A stretch of DNA of 64,000 nt from Cyanophora paradoxa. Its lineage: Eukaryota > Glaucocystophyceae > Cyanophorales > Cyanophoraceae. Below the pieces are notes generated by a model. It was not told where the DNA came from, did no database searches, and saw nothing but the letters and a program-made list of their open reading frames with translations. Shown here piece by piece: positions 52,790-62,471 of this stretch. Location: the NCBI GenBank assembly GCA_004431415.1, contig QPMI01000673.1, forward strand, positions 1-64,000. The letters run 5' to 3'. The position numbers were made by a program, and so were the translations under genes. Numbering within the stretch: position 1 is the first letter of the stretch; every line of letters begins with the position of its first letter.

Positions 52790-54077
52790 ATGGCTGCCGC
52801 AGTATGCCTCGCAAACGGGAGCCGCATGCCGGTGCTCGGACGTGCGCAATGCCCCAGCGTATTGAGTTATGGAGTAGCTAAGCGGTCGGCGGCCGGCAGT
52901 GGGCACCTGGCAGGTGAAAGGCGTTGCCTGCAAGAACGCGGTCCTCTGGGCGCTGCGAGAAGGGTGCAGGCACATTGACACTGCAGCGATATACCAGAAC
53001 GAGGCCGAGGTCGCGCAGGCCATCGCGGAGAGTGGCGTGCCTAGGGAGGACGTGTACATAACCACCAAACTCTCGCCGTACGATCAGGGATACGAGGAGG
53101 CGAAGAAGGCGCTCGCCACCTCCTTGCAAAACCTGCGGACGTCATACGTCGACCTCTACCTCATGCACTGGCCCGGAAAGTCCCGCATCCCTCCGTGCGC
53201 CGTCGTCCACGCGCGCGCAGCGGCTAGCGCGCGCTAGCTCTAGCGCTGCGCCAGGTGAGCGGCGCACCGCAGGACCTCGGAGGAGAATCGGGTGAAGCGG
53301 GAGGCAAGCTGGCGGGCCATGGAGGAGGCGTACGAGGCCGGGTTATGCCGGGCCATCGGCGTGGTGCGAATGCATGCGACGCAGTGGCGCTGGCTGCGCT
53401 GGCCGCCCGGGCCCGCCGACCGGTCCCTCCCGATCGCAGTCGAACTTCACGGTGTCGCATATGCAGGAGCTCCTCGCAACGTGCCGCGTGCCGCCTTCCG
53501 TCAACCAGGCACGCAGTCCGGATCCAGCTGCAGCTCGTTTGCGAGGGCGCGGGGGCTGGGGCGGGGCGCAGGTTGAGCTGCACCCGGCGCTGCAGCAGCG
53601 GGAGCTGGTGCAGTGGTGCCGGGAGCGCGGCGTGCAGATCGAGGCGTACAGCCCCCTCGGCGTGGGCCACGTGCGAAGCGACCCCGCCCCGCTCCGGCGC
53701 CGCGCGCGCGCTCCGGCTTAGGACCGGGGACACGGCGCGACAGCTGCTGAAGGAGGCGGCCGTGCTGAGCGTCGCGGGGCGCCGAGGGGCCAGCCCGGCT
53801 CAGGTCCTCATACGCTGGGGCCTGCAGAAGGGCTACGGTGCGCTCGGGGCCCTGGCATCGGTCCGCGCTCGGGGCGCGCCTCCCTCGTGACCGGGGCGGC
53901 CGCGGGGCGCATGCGTATGCAGTGGTGATCCCGAGGAGCGCGCGGGAGGAGGGCGTGCGGGAGAACTGGGCGTCCCTCTCGGTGCAGCTGACCGCCGAGG
54001 ACGTGCGCGAGATGGACGGCATCGAGGAGGCGCGCGGCACCCGCCGCTTCTGCTGGGACCCCTCCGGCGTCCGATAG
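52790..54077 (+). CDS. Aldo/keto reductase
   Basis: Starts MAAAVCLANGSRMPVLG. The first intron (GTGCGC to CGGCAG) rejoins in frame as LGTWQVKGVACKNAVLWALR. The AKR tetrad is visible: Asp and Tyr in CRHIDTAAIYQNEAEVAQAI, Lys in VYITTKLSPYDQGY and His in YVDLYLMHWPGKS. Then AIGV joins SNFTVSHMQELLATCRVPPS, VELHPALQQRELVQWCRERG, AYSPLGVGHVR, and the coenzyme-binding region AVVIPRSAREEGVRENWASL. It ends RRFCWDPSGVR. AKRs reduce carbonyls with NADPH in the cytosol. Family and activity are likely; the substrate is unknown. Confidence 0.9.
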
Positions 54078-54131
54078 CGCAGGCAACTGCCTCAGACGAA
54101 ATTCAAAGAAGAAAGCTGGGAAACGGAAATC

Positions 54132-55052
54132 CTATGCGGAGCGCGACAGAGTTCCTGAGTCTAGATCTAGGGAGTGCGGGTGAGATTGGTGCGGAGGGGA
54201 TTCGGGGGTGGAGCCCGAGGCTGAAGGGGAGTCCTGCCCTGCATCTAGACTGGCTATTCCTGCGGAGACTACGGCGCAGCTGGAGGAGGCTCCGCTTTCT
54301 TGGCCAGCCGGCGGTGCCTCCGTCTCGGGCAGCCCAGCTCCGCTCGCTGCTGCTGCTTCTGCGGCGGCAGCCGCCTCCCGAACTGCTCTAAGCTGAGCTG
54401 CGGCCGCTGCGCGCTCCGGCAGCTGGCGGCGGATCTCAACGTATATGTCTTCCGGCGGCCTGCCGGACAAGGAGCGCGCCAACTTGCCCTTCTTCTCCGC
54501 GTCGGCGATGCACCGCTCCTCCGGGCACAGGTACGCCGAGCGCCCGAACATTCCCTTGCGCAACCCGACGGTGTACGTTGATCCCGATCCAGGGACCACG
54601 TGCCGCACGACCCGAAAGAGCTCCGCTTGTGGCGTGTACTCGCGGCAGGAGACGCACAGTCGCCAGTGCATGCCCTTGGGCCGCATGCTCCGCCCTGTCA
54701 CGCGAGGCTTGCGGACAAGCCGTTGCTGCTGCGACGGTTGAGGTGGGGCAGGGGCCTGGCTGGGCGCTGACTGGGCACCGCCACGGCCCGCTGATTGTGA
54801 TCGAGGGTTGCGCTGGCCGCGGGACTGGGCGGTCGCGACGAAGCTACGCGGCTGAAAGCTCCACTGCACCTTCTGCGGCCCGTGGCCGCGCACGGAAGCG
54901 CCCCTGAAGAGCGAAGATTGGAGCGCTGGGTTGTGGGGGGCGGCGGTCTGCCAATCCAAGCTCGATCTGAAGTTCGCCGGCCGCATGCTGCCCGTGAGCG
55001 GCGGGCCCGCTGCGGGCAGCCAAAGCGCGAAGGGCAACTGCGGCTGTGTCAT
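54132..55052 (-). CDS. YlxR/DUF448-domain protein
   Basis: The start at 55052 (MTQPQLPFALWLPAAGPP) is preferred because its upstream 65 bp are almost identical to those before the PRA1 start, which also begins Met-Thr-Gln. A leader rich in Ser, Arg, Gln and Pro could be an organelle signal. The YlxR domain reads RLCVSCREYTPQAELFRVVR, then YTVGLRKGMFGRSAYLCPEE and RCIADAEKKGKLARSLSG. In bacteria YlxR binds RNA or nucleoid components and is often next to nusA-infB. A helical Ala/Arg stretch and a Ser/Pro tail follow, ending SGTLSRSA. It is a single-exon gene, unusual in this window. Function in algae is not established. Confidence 0.75.
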   Translation of the reverse strand: MTQPQLPFALWLPAAGPPLTGSMRPANFRSSLDWQTAAPHNPALQSSLFRGASVRGHGPQKVQWSFQPRSFVATAQSRGQRNPRSQSAGRGGAQSAPSQAPAPPQPSQQQRLVRKPRVTGRSMRPKGMHWRLCVSCREYTPQAELFRVVRHVVPGSGSTYTVGLRKGMFGRSAYLCPEERCIADAEKKGKLARSLSGRPPEDIYVEIRRQLPERAAAAAQLRAVREAAAAAEAAAASGAGLPETEAPPAGQESGASSSCAVVSAGIASLDAGQDSPSASGSTPESPPHQSHPHSLDLDSGTLSRSA

Positions 55053-55117
55053 GTTACTGGAGTTCGATATGGTGCTGGAATGATGAATATAAGAGCGCTG
55101 TTGTGAGCGGTGCTGAT
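55045..55117 (-). promoter_or_regulatory. 73-bp promoter/5'-leader module, copy 2 (YlxR-domain gene)
   Basis: Matches 23193-23265 with four transitions. Contains the ATG, a TATA-like CTTATATTCATCATTCC and the block CACCGCTCACAACAGCGC upstream. The similarity stops abruptly at 55117. Confidence 0.75.
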
Positions 55118-55148
55118 ACAAAGCGCGAAGGAGGACTGCCACACCCGG

Positions 55149-55207
55149 CCGTCGACGAGGACGCGCTTCTTGCAAAGGAGGAAGCCGAATACGAGACCAA
55201 GGTCAGC
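55149..55207 (+). repeat. 59-bp perfect duplication of coding sequence, copy 1
   Basis: Identical to 55398-55456. It contains codons for VDEDALLAKEEAEYETK and the first six bases of the following intron (GTCAGC). This copy has no matching upstream exon frame and looks like a partial duplicate. Confidence 0.9.
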
Positions 55208-55318
55208 CGGTGCGGGGTACGCTAGCAAGCAAACGATCGAAAGGCGACTTGGGCTCCCCCCGGCACGATCGCGTGTTATTGTAGTGCCACATAGCAGGGC
55301 GAAAGTGCGGCGGCCGCG

Positions 55319-55696
55319 ATGGCTATGCTGCGCTTCCCGCCGTGCGTGCCGCAGCTTCGTCCGTCGCTGATCCAGCACACGGGTTTCAACCCGGCACCCG
55401 TCGACGAGGACGCGCTTCTTGCAAAGGAGGAAGCCGAATACGAGACCAAGGTCAGCACGCCGCCCGCCGTTGCCGCCGCGCGCACCCAATAGGCGGCAGA
55501 TGGCAGCCGTACGGGACTTCCAGGCGCCTAAGCCCATCGGGATGCTGAGTGAGGCGCGGCACGAAGACGAGGAGGCTGAGGGGGAGGTGAGGAACCCGCA
55601 GCGCGCGCCCGCGCGCCTTGCTGAGTTGCCGTCTCCCGCAAACAGGAGGAGGCTGAAGAGGAAGTCGAGGAAGACGATGAAATGGACGCGACTTGA
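55319..55696 (+). CDS. Small acidic-tailed protein, uncharacterised
   Basis: Three exons give about 90 residues: MAMLRFPPCVPQLRPSLIQH, then PVDEDALLAKEEAEYETK, spliced (55451-55499, GTCAGC to GGCAG) to MAAVRDFQAPKPIGMLSEAR and HEDEEAEGE, spliced (55587-55645) to EEAEEEVEEDDEMDAT. Phases agree at both junctions. No family is recognised. The 59-bp end of exon 1, including its donor, is duplicated 249 bp upstream. It could be an assembly or chaperone subunit, but nothing in the sequence shows that. Confidence 0.5.
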
Positions 55697-55956
55697 GAGC
55701 ATCTATTTCAACGGACAACTTCAAGTGTCCTGTGCAGTTTTTGAAAGCTGCGCGGCGAAGCAGTCCGCCACAGCGGCGGTACACCGGAGCTCTCGGCAAT
55801 CGGGCGCGGCATGGCTCGAGGCAGCCACCGCCGCCACTATCGGAGCTGCCTCGCAATTAAATGTCGTGGATCATGATCTCCGCTTATGCATGTCATCTTT
55901 ATGCGCATCGATAACACGTGAATCGTAATCGGGGCTGCAGTGGGCGGCTGGAGGGG
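55697..55956. other. Intergenic 3' region
   Basis: 260 bp between convergent genes. It holds CACGTGAATCGTAATCGG at about 55915, which combines the CACGTGAAT motif of the A-B-A-B array with the ATCGTAATCG minisatellite core. No gene is seen. Confidence 0.5.
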
Positions 55957-57912
55957 TCAAGGCGCGGGGGGGTCCCTGGGGGCGGTGCTTTCGAGGAGGT
56001 CGGCGACGAGGGCCTCCACGCGGGGGACGATCTCGCTGAACGGCGGCCGCAGCACCGGCGACTCTGCGGCCGGCTTGCCTCCGCCCGAGGCCAGCACGCG
56101 CCCGGCCGGCCGGGCGGGGGCGCACCGGCCCAGCACTGCTCAATGAGGGGGATGAACTGGGGGTACGGACACACTTCGGCGTTGAGCGTGGGCCTGGGCG
56201 GGGCGAGCGAGTGGGCATGGGCGGGGCGGGGTTGCGGTGGCGGGGCGGGGACCGGAGGCCGGTGCGGGCGACGCGGGCGCCGAGGACGGCGGGGGCGAGG
56301 CCGAACTCCTCGTAGGGGAGCTGCCGCGTGAGCAGCTCGTAGAGCATCAGCCCGTAGCTGTACACGTCCACCTGCGCCCGCGCACCCTGAGGTCCCCGTC
56401 CCCGGCGGGGCGGGGCGGGGCGGGCCTTCTCGTCGGCCTTCTCCTCGCGCATGACCTCGGGGGCGATGTGCTGGTAGGTGCCGCAGGGCGTGAAGACCCG
56501 CCGCCCCTCCAGCTCGATCGTGAACCCGAAGTCCGCTGCCCCCGCCCCTCGGCGCCCCGCCCCCGCCGCGGCCCTGCCGGGGGCGCCGCACCGAGCTTGG
56601 GGGTCCAGTCCTCGGTCAGCATCACTGCGGAGGCCCCGGGGCCTCAGGGCGCCGGGCCGGGCGGGGGTGCGGGGCGGGTGAGGGGCCGGGGCGCACCGTT
56701 GTCGCACTTGAGGTCGCGGTGGAGGACGGGGGGCGAGCGGGCGTGCATCGCGGCGACGGCGCGGGCGACGCCGAGGGCCACGCGGGCCACCAGCCACGGC
56801 TCCAGCACGAACTTCCCGTCGTCCAGGTACTTCTTCAGGCTCCCCTGCATGGCCATGCGCGCCCCCGCCCCTCAGCCCCGCCCCGCCTGCCCGCCCCGCG
56901 CGGGCCCCGCGGCTGCCGAGGGGCTGCACTGGGCCCGCGCACCCGGCTGCATAGCTCCATGAGGAGGAAGAGCTTCGGTTCCTTCACGTTGCCACCGTAA
57001 CACCGCACCACTGCCCGGCGTCAGGCGCGCGGCGCGGCGGGCGCGGGCGAGGGGAGCTCCCGATGCACCGTTGGGGTGGCGTATCGAGCTGGCGGAGGCG
57101 GGGGGGACGCGTCAGGGACTTAGAGAGCGCACGTGGTCAAGGCAGAAGCGTGGTGGACCTCATGATGCGAACCTGCGGGCCGTCGGGTCAGGGCGGGGAT
57201 GGAGCGCTAGCGTGGCGAAGGCAGCGGTGCGGGGGCGGGGGGCGGGGGCGCACCTCCCGCTCGAAGTCGGTGATGTCCTTCGGAGACTCGATGTCCGCCA
57301 TCCGCACCACCTTCACGGCCACCTCGTGGCCCCGCCACGTCGCCCTGAAGACCTGCGCCCGGGCCCCGCTACTCGCCCGCCGGCCAGCGCGCGCGCACGC
57401 GAGCCGCGGAGGCCGGCGACGCACGTCCGCGAAGGACCCGTAACCGAACCGCCTGCGCTCTGTCCGCTTGACCTCGTCAAACGGTACATCGAAGACCGGC
57501 CCCATCTCGTCCAGGCTCGAGCTCGCTGCGCGCGGCGTCTGCGGTCGTCTACAGCAGCGACCGAACGTGGCAGTTTCTCACTTGCTGGCGGCGGCGCTGG
57601 GGCCTCCTGTGCCGGCTGGGCCGACTCAGACGCCCGCGAAACGACCGCTGGCGCGGCGGCCTTCGTTGACGAACTCGAGTTCTCGTCGTGCCTTCCGTGC
57701 AGCGTCAATTCGCTCATGCGCGCTTCCAGCTCCCGCGGCGCAGCAGCCGCGTTCTGAAGCAGCATGGCCGCGGCGTTCCGCGCGGCGGCGGATCGCGCTT
57801 CCCCCCCGGACATAAGCGTGCTTTTGCTCATGAGAGCCAGAGCTGTGCTAAACGAGGCGGTGCCAGCGAGGGGCCAACTGCCGCTAAGCGGCGGTATCCC
57901 CCTCGCGAGCAC
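55957..57912 (-). CDS. TKL/Raf-like protein kinase
   Basis: Starts at 57912 or more probably at the internal Met at 57831 (MSKSTLMSGGEARSAA). After an Ala/Ser-rich N-terminus an intron joins SSSLDEMGPVFDVPFDEVKR. The Gly loop is RFGYGSFADV joined to VFRATWRGHEVAVKVVRMAD, with the catalytic Lys. Then come SLKKYLDDGKFVLEPWLVAR, the catalytic loop SPPVLHRDLKCDN, DFGFTIELEGRRVFTPCGTY, QHIAPEVMREEKADEK and VDVYSYGLMLYELLTRQLPY. The C-lobe ends PTLNAEVCPYPQFIPLIEQC, then RPPFSEIVPRVEALVADLLE. All kinase motifs are intact. HRDLK and GTYQHIAPEV, with DVYSYG, fit the TKL group. The substrate is unknown. Confidence 0.88.
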
Positions 57913-58163
57913 GGTCCTGCACGGAGCTCAGGCGGCGCAAGCCGCGGCCCGCAGGCTGGCGTCTACAGCTGGCGCGTGTGCGGATCATCGCTTTGTCTGC
58001 CGAGAGTGTCCACAGTGTCCACATTTTGAAAATATGGTGTGCGACGAAGGCAAGCCGACCGCAGCCGCGGCCGAGCAAAACAAACGAAATCTACTGGAGC
58101 TATGGGCAACGGTGAGGTTTCTGTGCTTTGGGGCCGCCGCAACGACCCTCTGCCAGGCCCGCG

Positions 58164-61100
58164 ATGACCTCCGCAAACGAGGCCAGCGCTGCGGCCGCAG
58201 CTGTGGCCGGCATAGTTATTCGCCGCCTTCGTCACGATCTGACCGAGCGCTCGCAGCAACAAATCGACAACAGGAAATACACGAGTTACCTAGCTTGGTT
58301 CGCGCCCAACCCCCGCCGCCTAGATCAGTGCGATCTGAACAGCACAATACGCTTTGCAGTCTCGCGTCATCTAGACCGCGTTCCTAGTCCGTTCCCCCGG
58401 CGTCTGATTCGCGGTTGCAGGGAGGCGGATCGGGAGCGCGTGATGGACGTCTATCTCGCGCAGGCCAAGACCATGGCCGACGTTGTCTACCTTCGCGAGT
58501 TCCTAAGGTCGCCCCAGCACCGGTGACGTGGCGCGTCGCAGCTCACTTCGGTCGCATAGGAATGCGGGAAAGGCGGTCGCCCAGCACCTGACGCGGATCC
58601 ACGAGCAGCGCGTCCAGGATCTCGAAACTCAAGTCGGTGCGGTCTTCGCGCGACCGCATCTGCGCCGTCCAGCTCACATCCGCCGCGCTCAGAGATGCTC
58701 AACATGACTAACCACGTGAATTACTTTCCTTCCGGAGAAAAGCTTTTCGCGAAGCTTACCCTCTGCCAGACCTTTGCTGAGGAGCGACGATTCCTTCTGA
58801 ACGCTCAAGATGGGCTAAAGTCGAAGTTCGGTGCGCGTACTCCTCTCTGGTTTCTTTTTGCTTTCTTTTTATGAGGCTCGCAGCTGCGGACAAGGCGGAC
58901 CTTGTAAACAGGCTGTGCGTGGCGAGCAGAGAGCGTCCCGGGGGCGAGCGGGGGCGGCTCACGCGAGGGGCGCAGGGAGACGGCGACGGCGCACGTGATG
59001 GAGCAGCGGCGGCTGCTCGAGGCCGTCGCTGCCCGCAACTCGAGCGTCCACCTCCCCGCGCTGCCCCCCGAGCTCGAGGTCGCCTCTCGCCCCCCCCCCT
59101 CCCCTCCCTGGGCGCGCGCGAGGCGGGTTGGCTCACGGCGTGATGTGCAGGGCCTGAAGCGGGAGCAGGAGGCGCCGACGGGGGGGAGCGGGCGGCTGCG
59201 GGCGGGGAACGCGTCGCCGACGAGCCTGGAGGTGGAGGCGGTGATGTCGATGCCGCGCTCGAGCAGCCGGGGCGCCGTCATCGGGCGCGTCTCGGAGGAG
59301 GGGGAGATCCGGGAGCTGCGCGTCGCCCTCAAGGCGAGCGAGGCGGAGAAGCGGCAGCTGCAGGAGCGCTTCGACCGCGACGTCGGCATGCTCCGCGCCG
59401 CCATCGAGCAGGTCGAGTCCGAGCGCGCCGCCATGGCGATGCGCGCCGAGGACCTCGACCAGCGCCGCGGTCCGCCCCGCCCCGCCCCGGCCCCCGGCCC
59501 CCCGAGGCCGACGCCCCGCGCAGCGCGTGCCGAGCACGAGGCCCTGCGGCTCAAGGCGGAGATGGAGAAGGCGGGGGCGGGCGGGGCGGGCGGCGGCTCG
59601 GCGTGGAGCTTCCTGGGCGCGGCGCGGTCGCCGTCGCCGTCGCCGGCGGCGGGAGCGTCCGGTGCGGAGGAGCTGCGGGCGATGCGGCAGCGGGTGGCGG
59701 AGGCGCGGCGGGAGGTGCAGACGCTGGAAGAGATGGCGCACACGCTGAGCGGCGAGCTCGAGCGGCTCGTCTCGGAGCGCGCCGACGCCGCCCTCGCGGT
59801 CGCAGCCATGCGCCGCGACGCGGCCGCCCTCGCCTACGCCATCGGCGAGCACGCCGCCGAGGACGAGCGGCTCCGGGCGGAGCTGCAGACGGCGCGGGCG
59901 GAGCGGGAGGAGCTGGCGCGGCGGGCGGAGCTGCTCACGGGCCAGGCGGAGGCGGCGCTGCAGGCGGCCATGTCGCAGGCCGGCGAGCTCGGGGAGCGGG
60001 CGGCGCACCTCGCGAGCGGCTCCGCGCGGCGCGGCAAGCGGGAGGCGGAGCTGATGAAGCAGGTGGGGCAGCTGCGGGAGGAGCTCGAGCACGCGCGGGG
60101 GGCGCAGGCGGGGGCGGAGCGGAAGCTGGCGGCGATGGTGCACGCGCACGGGGAGGTGGAGGCGAGCGAGCGGGCGGCGCGGGAGGTGCAGTGGCGGCTC
60201 GAGGAGGAGGGCCGCGAGCTCAACCGGCACCTCCTCGCCGTGAACAAGGAGGCCGAGGTCCTCAAGGAGGCCCTCCGCAGCGCCGAGCTCGCCCGCGACG
60301 CCGCCGACGCCGAGCGCGCCGCCCTCCGCGCCCAGCTCCGCGCCGCCGGCATCGCCCCCGCCGCCGCCGCCGCCGCCCGAGCGCCGCCCCGTGCGCGGAG
60401 GAGGAGGTCCCCGTGGCGCACGCCTCGCCCGACGGCCCGCGCCGCTTCGTGCGCGCCGTGCGGCCCTCCGCCGGCCGATCCCCGACGGGGGCCGCCCCAG
60501 CGCCGACGGGAGCGCCCGCTCCGCGGGCCGAAGCGACAGCGGGACCCCGAGCTGGAGAGTCCCCGCGGGGGGCGCGGGGCGGCCGCCCTCGAGAGCCCCG
60601 CGCGCCGCACGCCGCCCCGCCTGCCCCGCCCCGCCCCGCAGGCCGACGCCGCCCCGGCGGCCGCCCCGGCGCTGGCGGCGGCGCCAACAGTGGACGAGGC
60701 GGTGGTCGCCTGTCTGAGGGAGCGCGCGGAGGCGGCCGAGGGACGGCTGCGGGGGCAGAGGCGGCGGCGGCGGGGCGGCGGAGCAGCGGGCGGCGCTGGA
60801 GGCGGAGCTGGCGCGGCTGCGGGAGGAGCTCGAGCGGATGCGCGCCGAGGCAGCGCTCGCCGCGGAGGCGGCCGCGGCGGCCGCGGAGGCGGCCGCGGCG
60901 CTCCCGGAGGCGGAGCTGGAAGCGGCGGCGGCAGCGGAGGCGGCGGCGGAGGCGGAGGGGGGGGCGCGGGGCGGGCCGGTGTCGCCGGCGCTGGAGGCGG
61001 CGCTGCCGACGGGCCCGGAGCAGGAGCTGAGCCTGGAGGTGGCGCAGCTGAAGGACCGGGTGGCGGAGCTGCTCGAGGACCGGGACGGGTACATGCGCGA

Positions 61101-62178
61101 GATCGAGAGCCTCGAGGACGGCCTCGTCGACCGGGACCTGGTCCGCACCCCGCGCCGCCCCCGCCGGGGCCGGCCCGAGGCGCCGCCCCCGCAGAAGCTC
61201 GCGGAGATCCAGGCGATGTCCGACGCGACCATCAACGGCCTCAACGCCCAGGCGCCGCCGGCCCCGCCTGAGCCCCGCGCCCCGTCGCTGAGGCGCCCCC
61301 GCAGGTCGCGGTGCTCAAGGCGCGGGTCGCCCAGCTCGAGGCCGTCCTGCCCGCCAGCGCCCGCAGCGGGCCGCCGGAGGACCCGCGGAGCCCCTCGCAG
61401 AGCCGAACGCCGGCGCGCAAGGCCGCCGGCGCCGCGAGGCCGCCGGCCGGCCCCGGCGACGCGAAGCCGACGCGGACGTCCCTCACGGGGCGCACTCCGG
61501 TCGTCGGGGCCTCCGCGCCAGCGGGCCGGCCCCTGGTCGACCCCCACGGGGGCCGCCGCCCGCGCCGCCCGCGGCCCCTCGCCGCCTCGGCGACGGGCTC
61601 GCTGGCGGTGGAGAACGGGGCGGGGCCGGGGCCGGGCCGGCGCGGATGAGCCCGTCGCGGGAGGCGCGCTTCGCCGGCAAGGCGCGCTACGCCGAGCCCG
61701 AGGGCTCCTCCCGGGCGGGAGCCCCGCGCGGGGCCGCAGCCCGCGCCCCGCGCCCCTCTCCTCCGACTCCCTCGACGCCCTGTGCGCCCCACAGGGCCCC
61801 CGGCCGCCCCGCCCGCCGCCTCACCGCCCCGCGCAGGCTCGACATCGTCCACGGCGGCTCCTCCTCCGAGATGCCCCTCGGTGCGCCCGCCGCCCTCTCC
61901 CCCGCCCCGCCGGCGGCGAGCGGGGGCCGGCAGGGGAGCCGGTGCGGTGCGAGAGCCCGACGCTGCCGGCGCGGGAGGAGGCGGAGGCGTGCTCGCCAGC
62001 GCTGCAGGGCGCCCTCGCCCCGCCCCTCTCCGCCTCCGCCTCCGCCCTCGACGCCTCGCCCCTCGCCTCCCCCTCCAGGGCGCCCCTCTCGTACCCCGCC
62101 AGCCCCATCCTCTCCGAAGAGCAGCGCGCCGCCGCCCCCCCGACCCGCCTCCGCCTCCCCGCTTCCCGCAGGCTCTGA
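58164..62178 (+). CDS. Large coiled-coil protein, uncharacterised
   Basis: The start at 58164 (MTSANEASAAAAAVAGIVIR) is supported by a chain of in-phase introns: RRLDQ (GTGCGA to TGCAG) joins EADRERVMDVYLAQAKTMAD; SPQHR (GTGACG to ATAG) joins NAGKAVAQHLTRIHEQRVQD; LETQV (GTGCGG to CTCAG) joins EMLNMTNHVNYFPSGEKLFA. Further exons form long heptad-rich helices: EGEIRELRVALKASEAEKRQ, AIEQVESERAAMAMRAEDLD, QRVAEARREVQTLEEMAHTL and EAELMKQVGQLREELEHARG. The last part is Ala/Ser/Pro-rich, ending RLRLPASRRL. No catalytic motif. A centrosomal, flagellar or Golgin-like tether would fit the architecture but is not shown. Some middle boundaries (58.9-59.15, 60.4-60.8 kb) are uncertain. Confidence 0.65.
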
Positions 62179-62471
62179 TCCCGGCCCCAGGCCCCTATTT
62201 CGTTCTTCCATTTCAACCCCAGAAGCTTCCCATCACATGCGTGCATTCTTTGAACCATTTATGGGACTGATGATTATTCGTGTATTGTTTTTTGATCAAC
62301 AGATTAAACAGCTCCGAGGCTCCACAAGACAAACAGGGCCTGCGCGTCTTCGCAGTGCTATGGTTATCATGTTCGATAGGACATTCTGGGATCAGAGTGG
62401 GGGGCAGGCTCGGAAGAAGGGATGGGGCGGGGGTGCTGTGGCCCTCGTGTGGGGTGCTGTGGGGGCGGGGG
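62179..62471. other. Intergenic 3' region between convergent genes
   Basis: About 290 bp, lower GC at its centre (TGATTATTCGTGTATTGTTT near 62268). No gene. It is probably the 3' UTRs of the coiled-coil gene and the Pro/Ala-rich gene. Confidence 0.6.
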
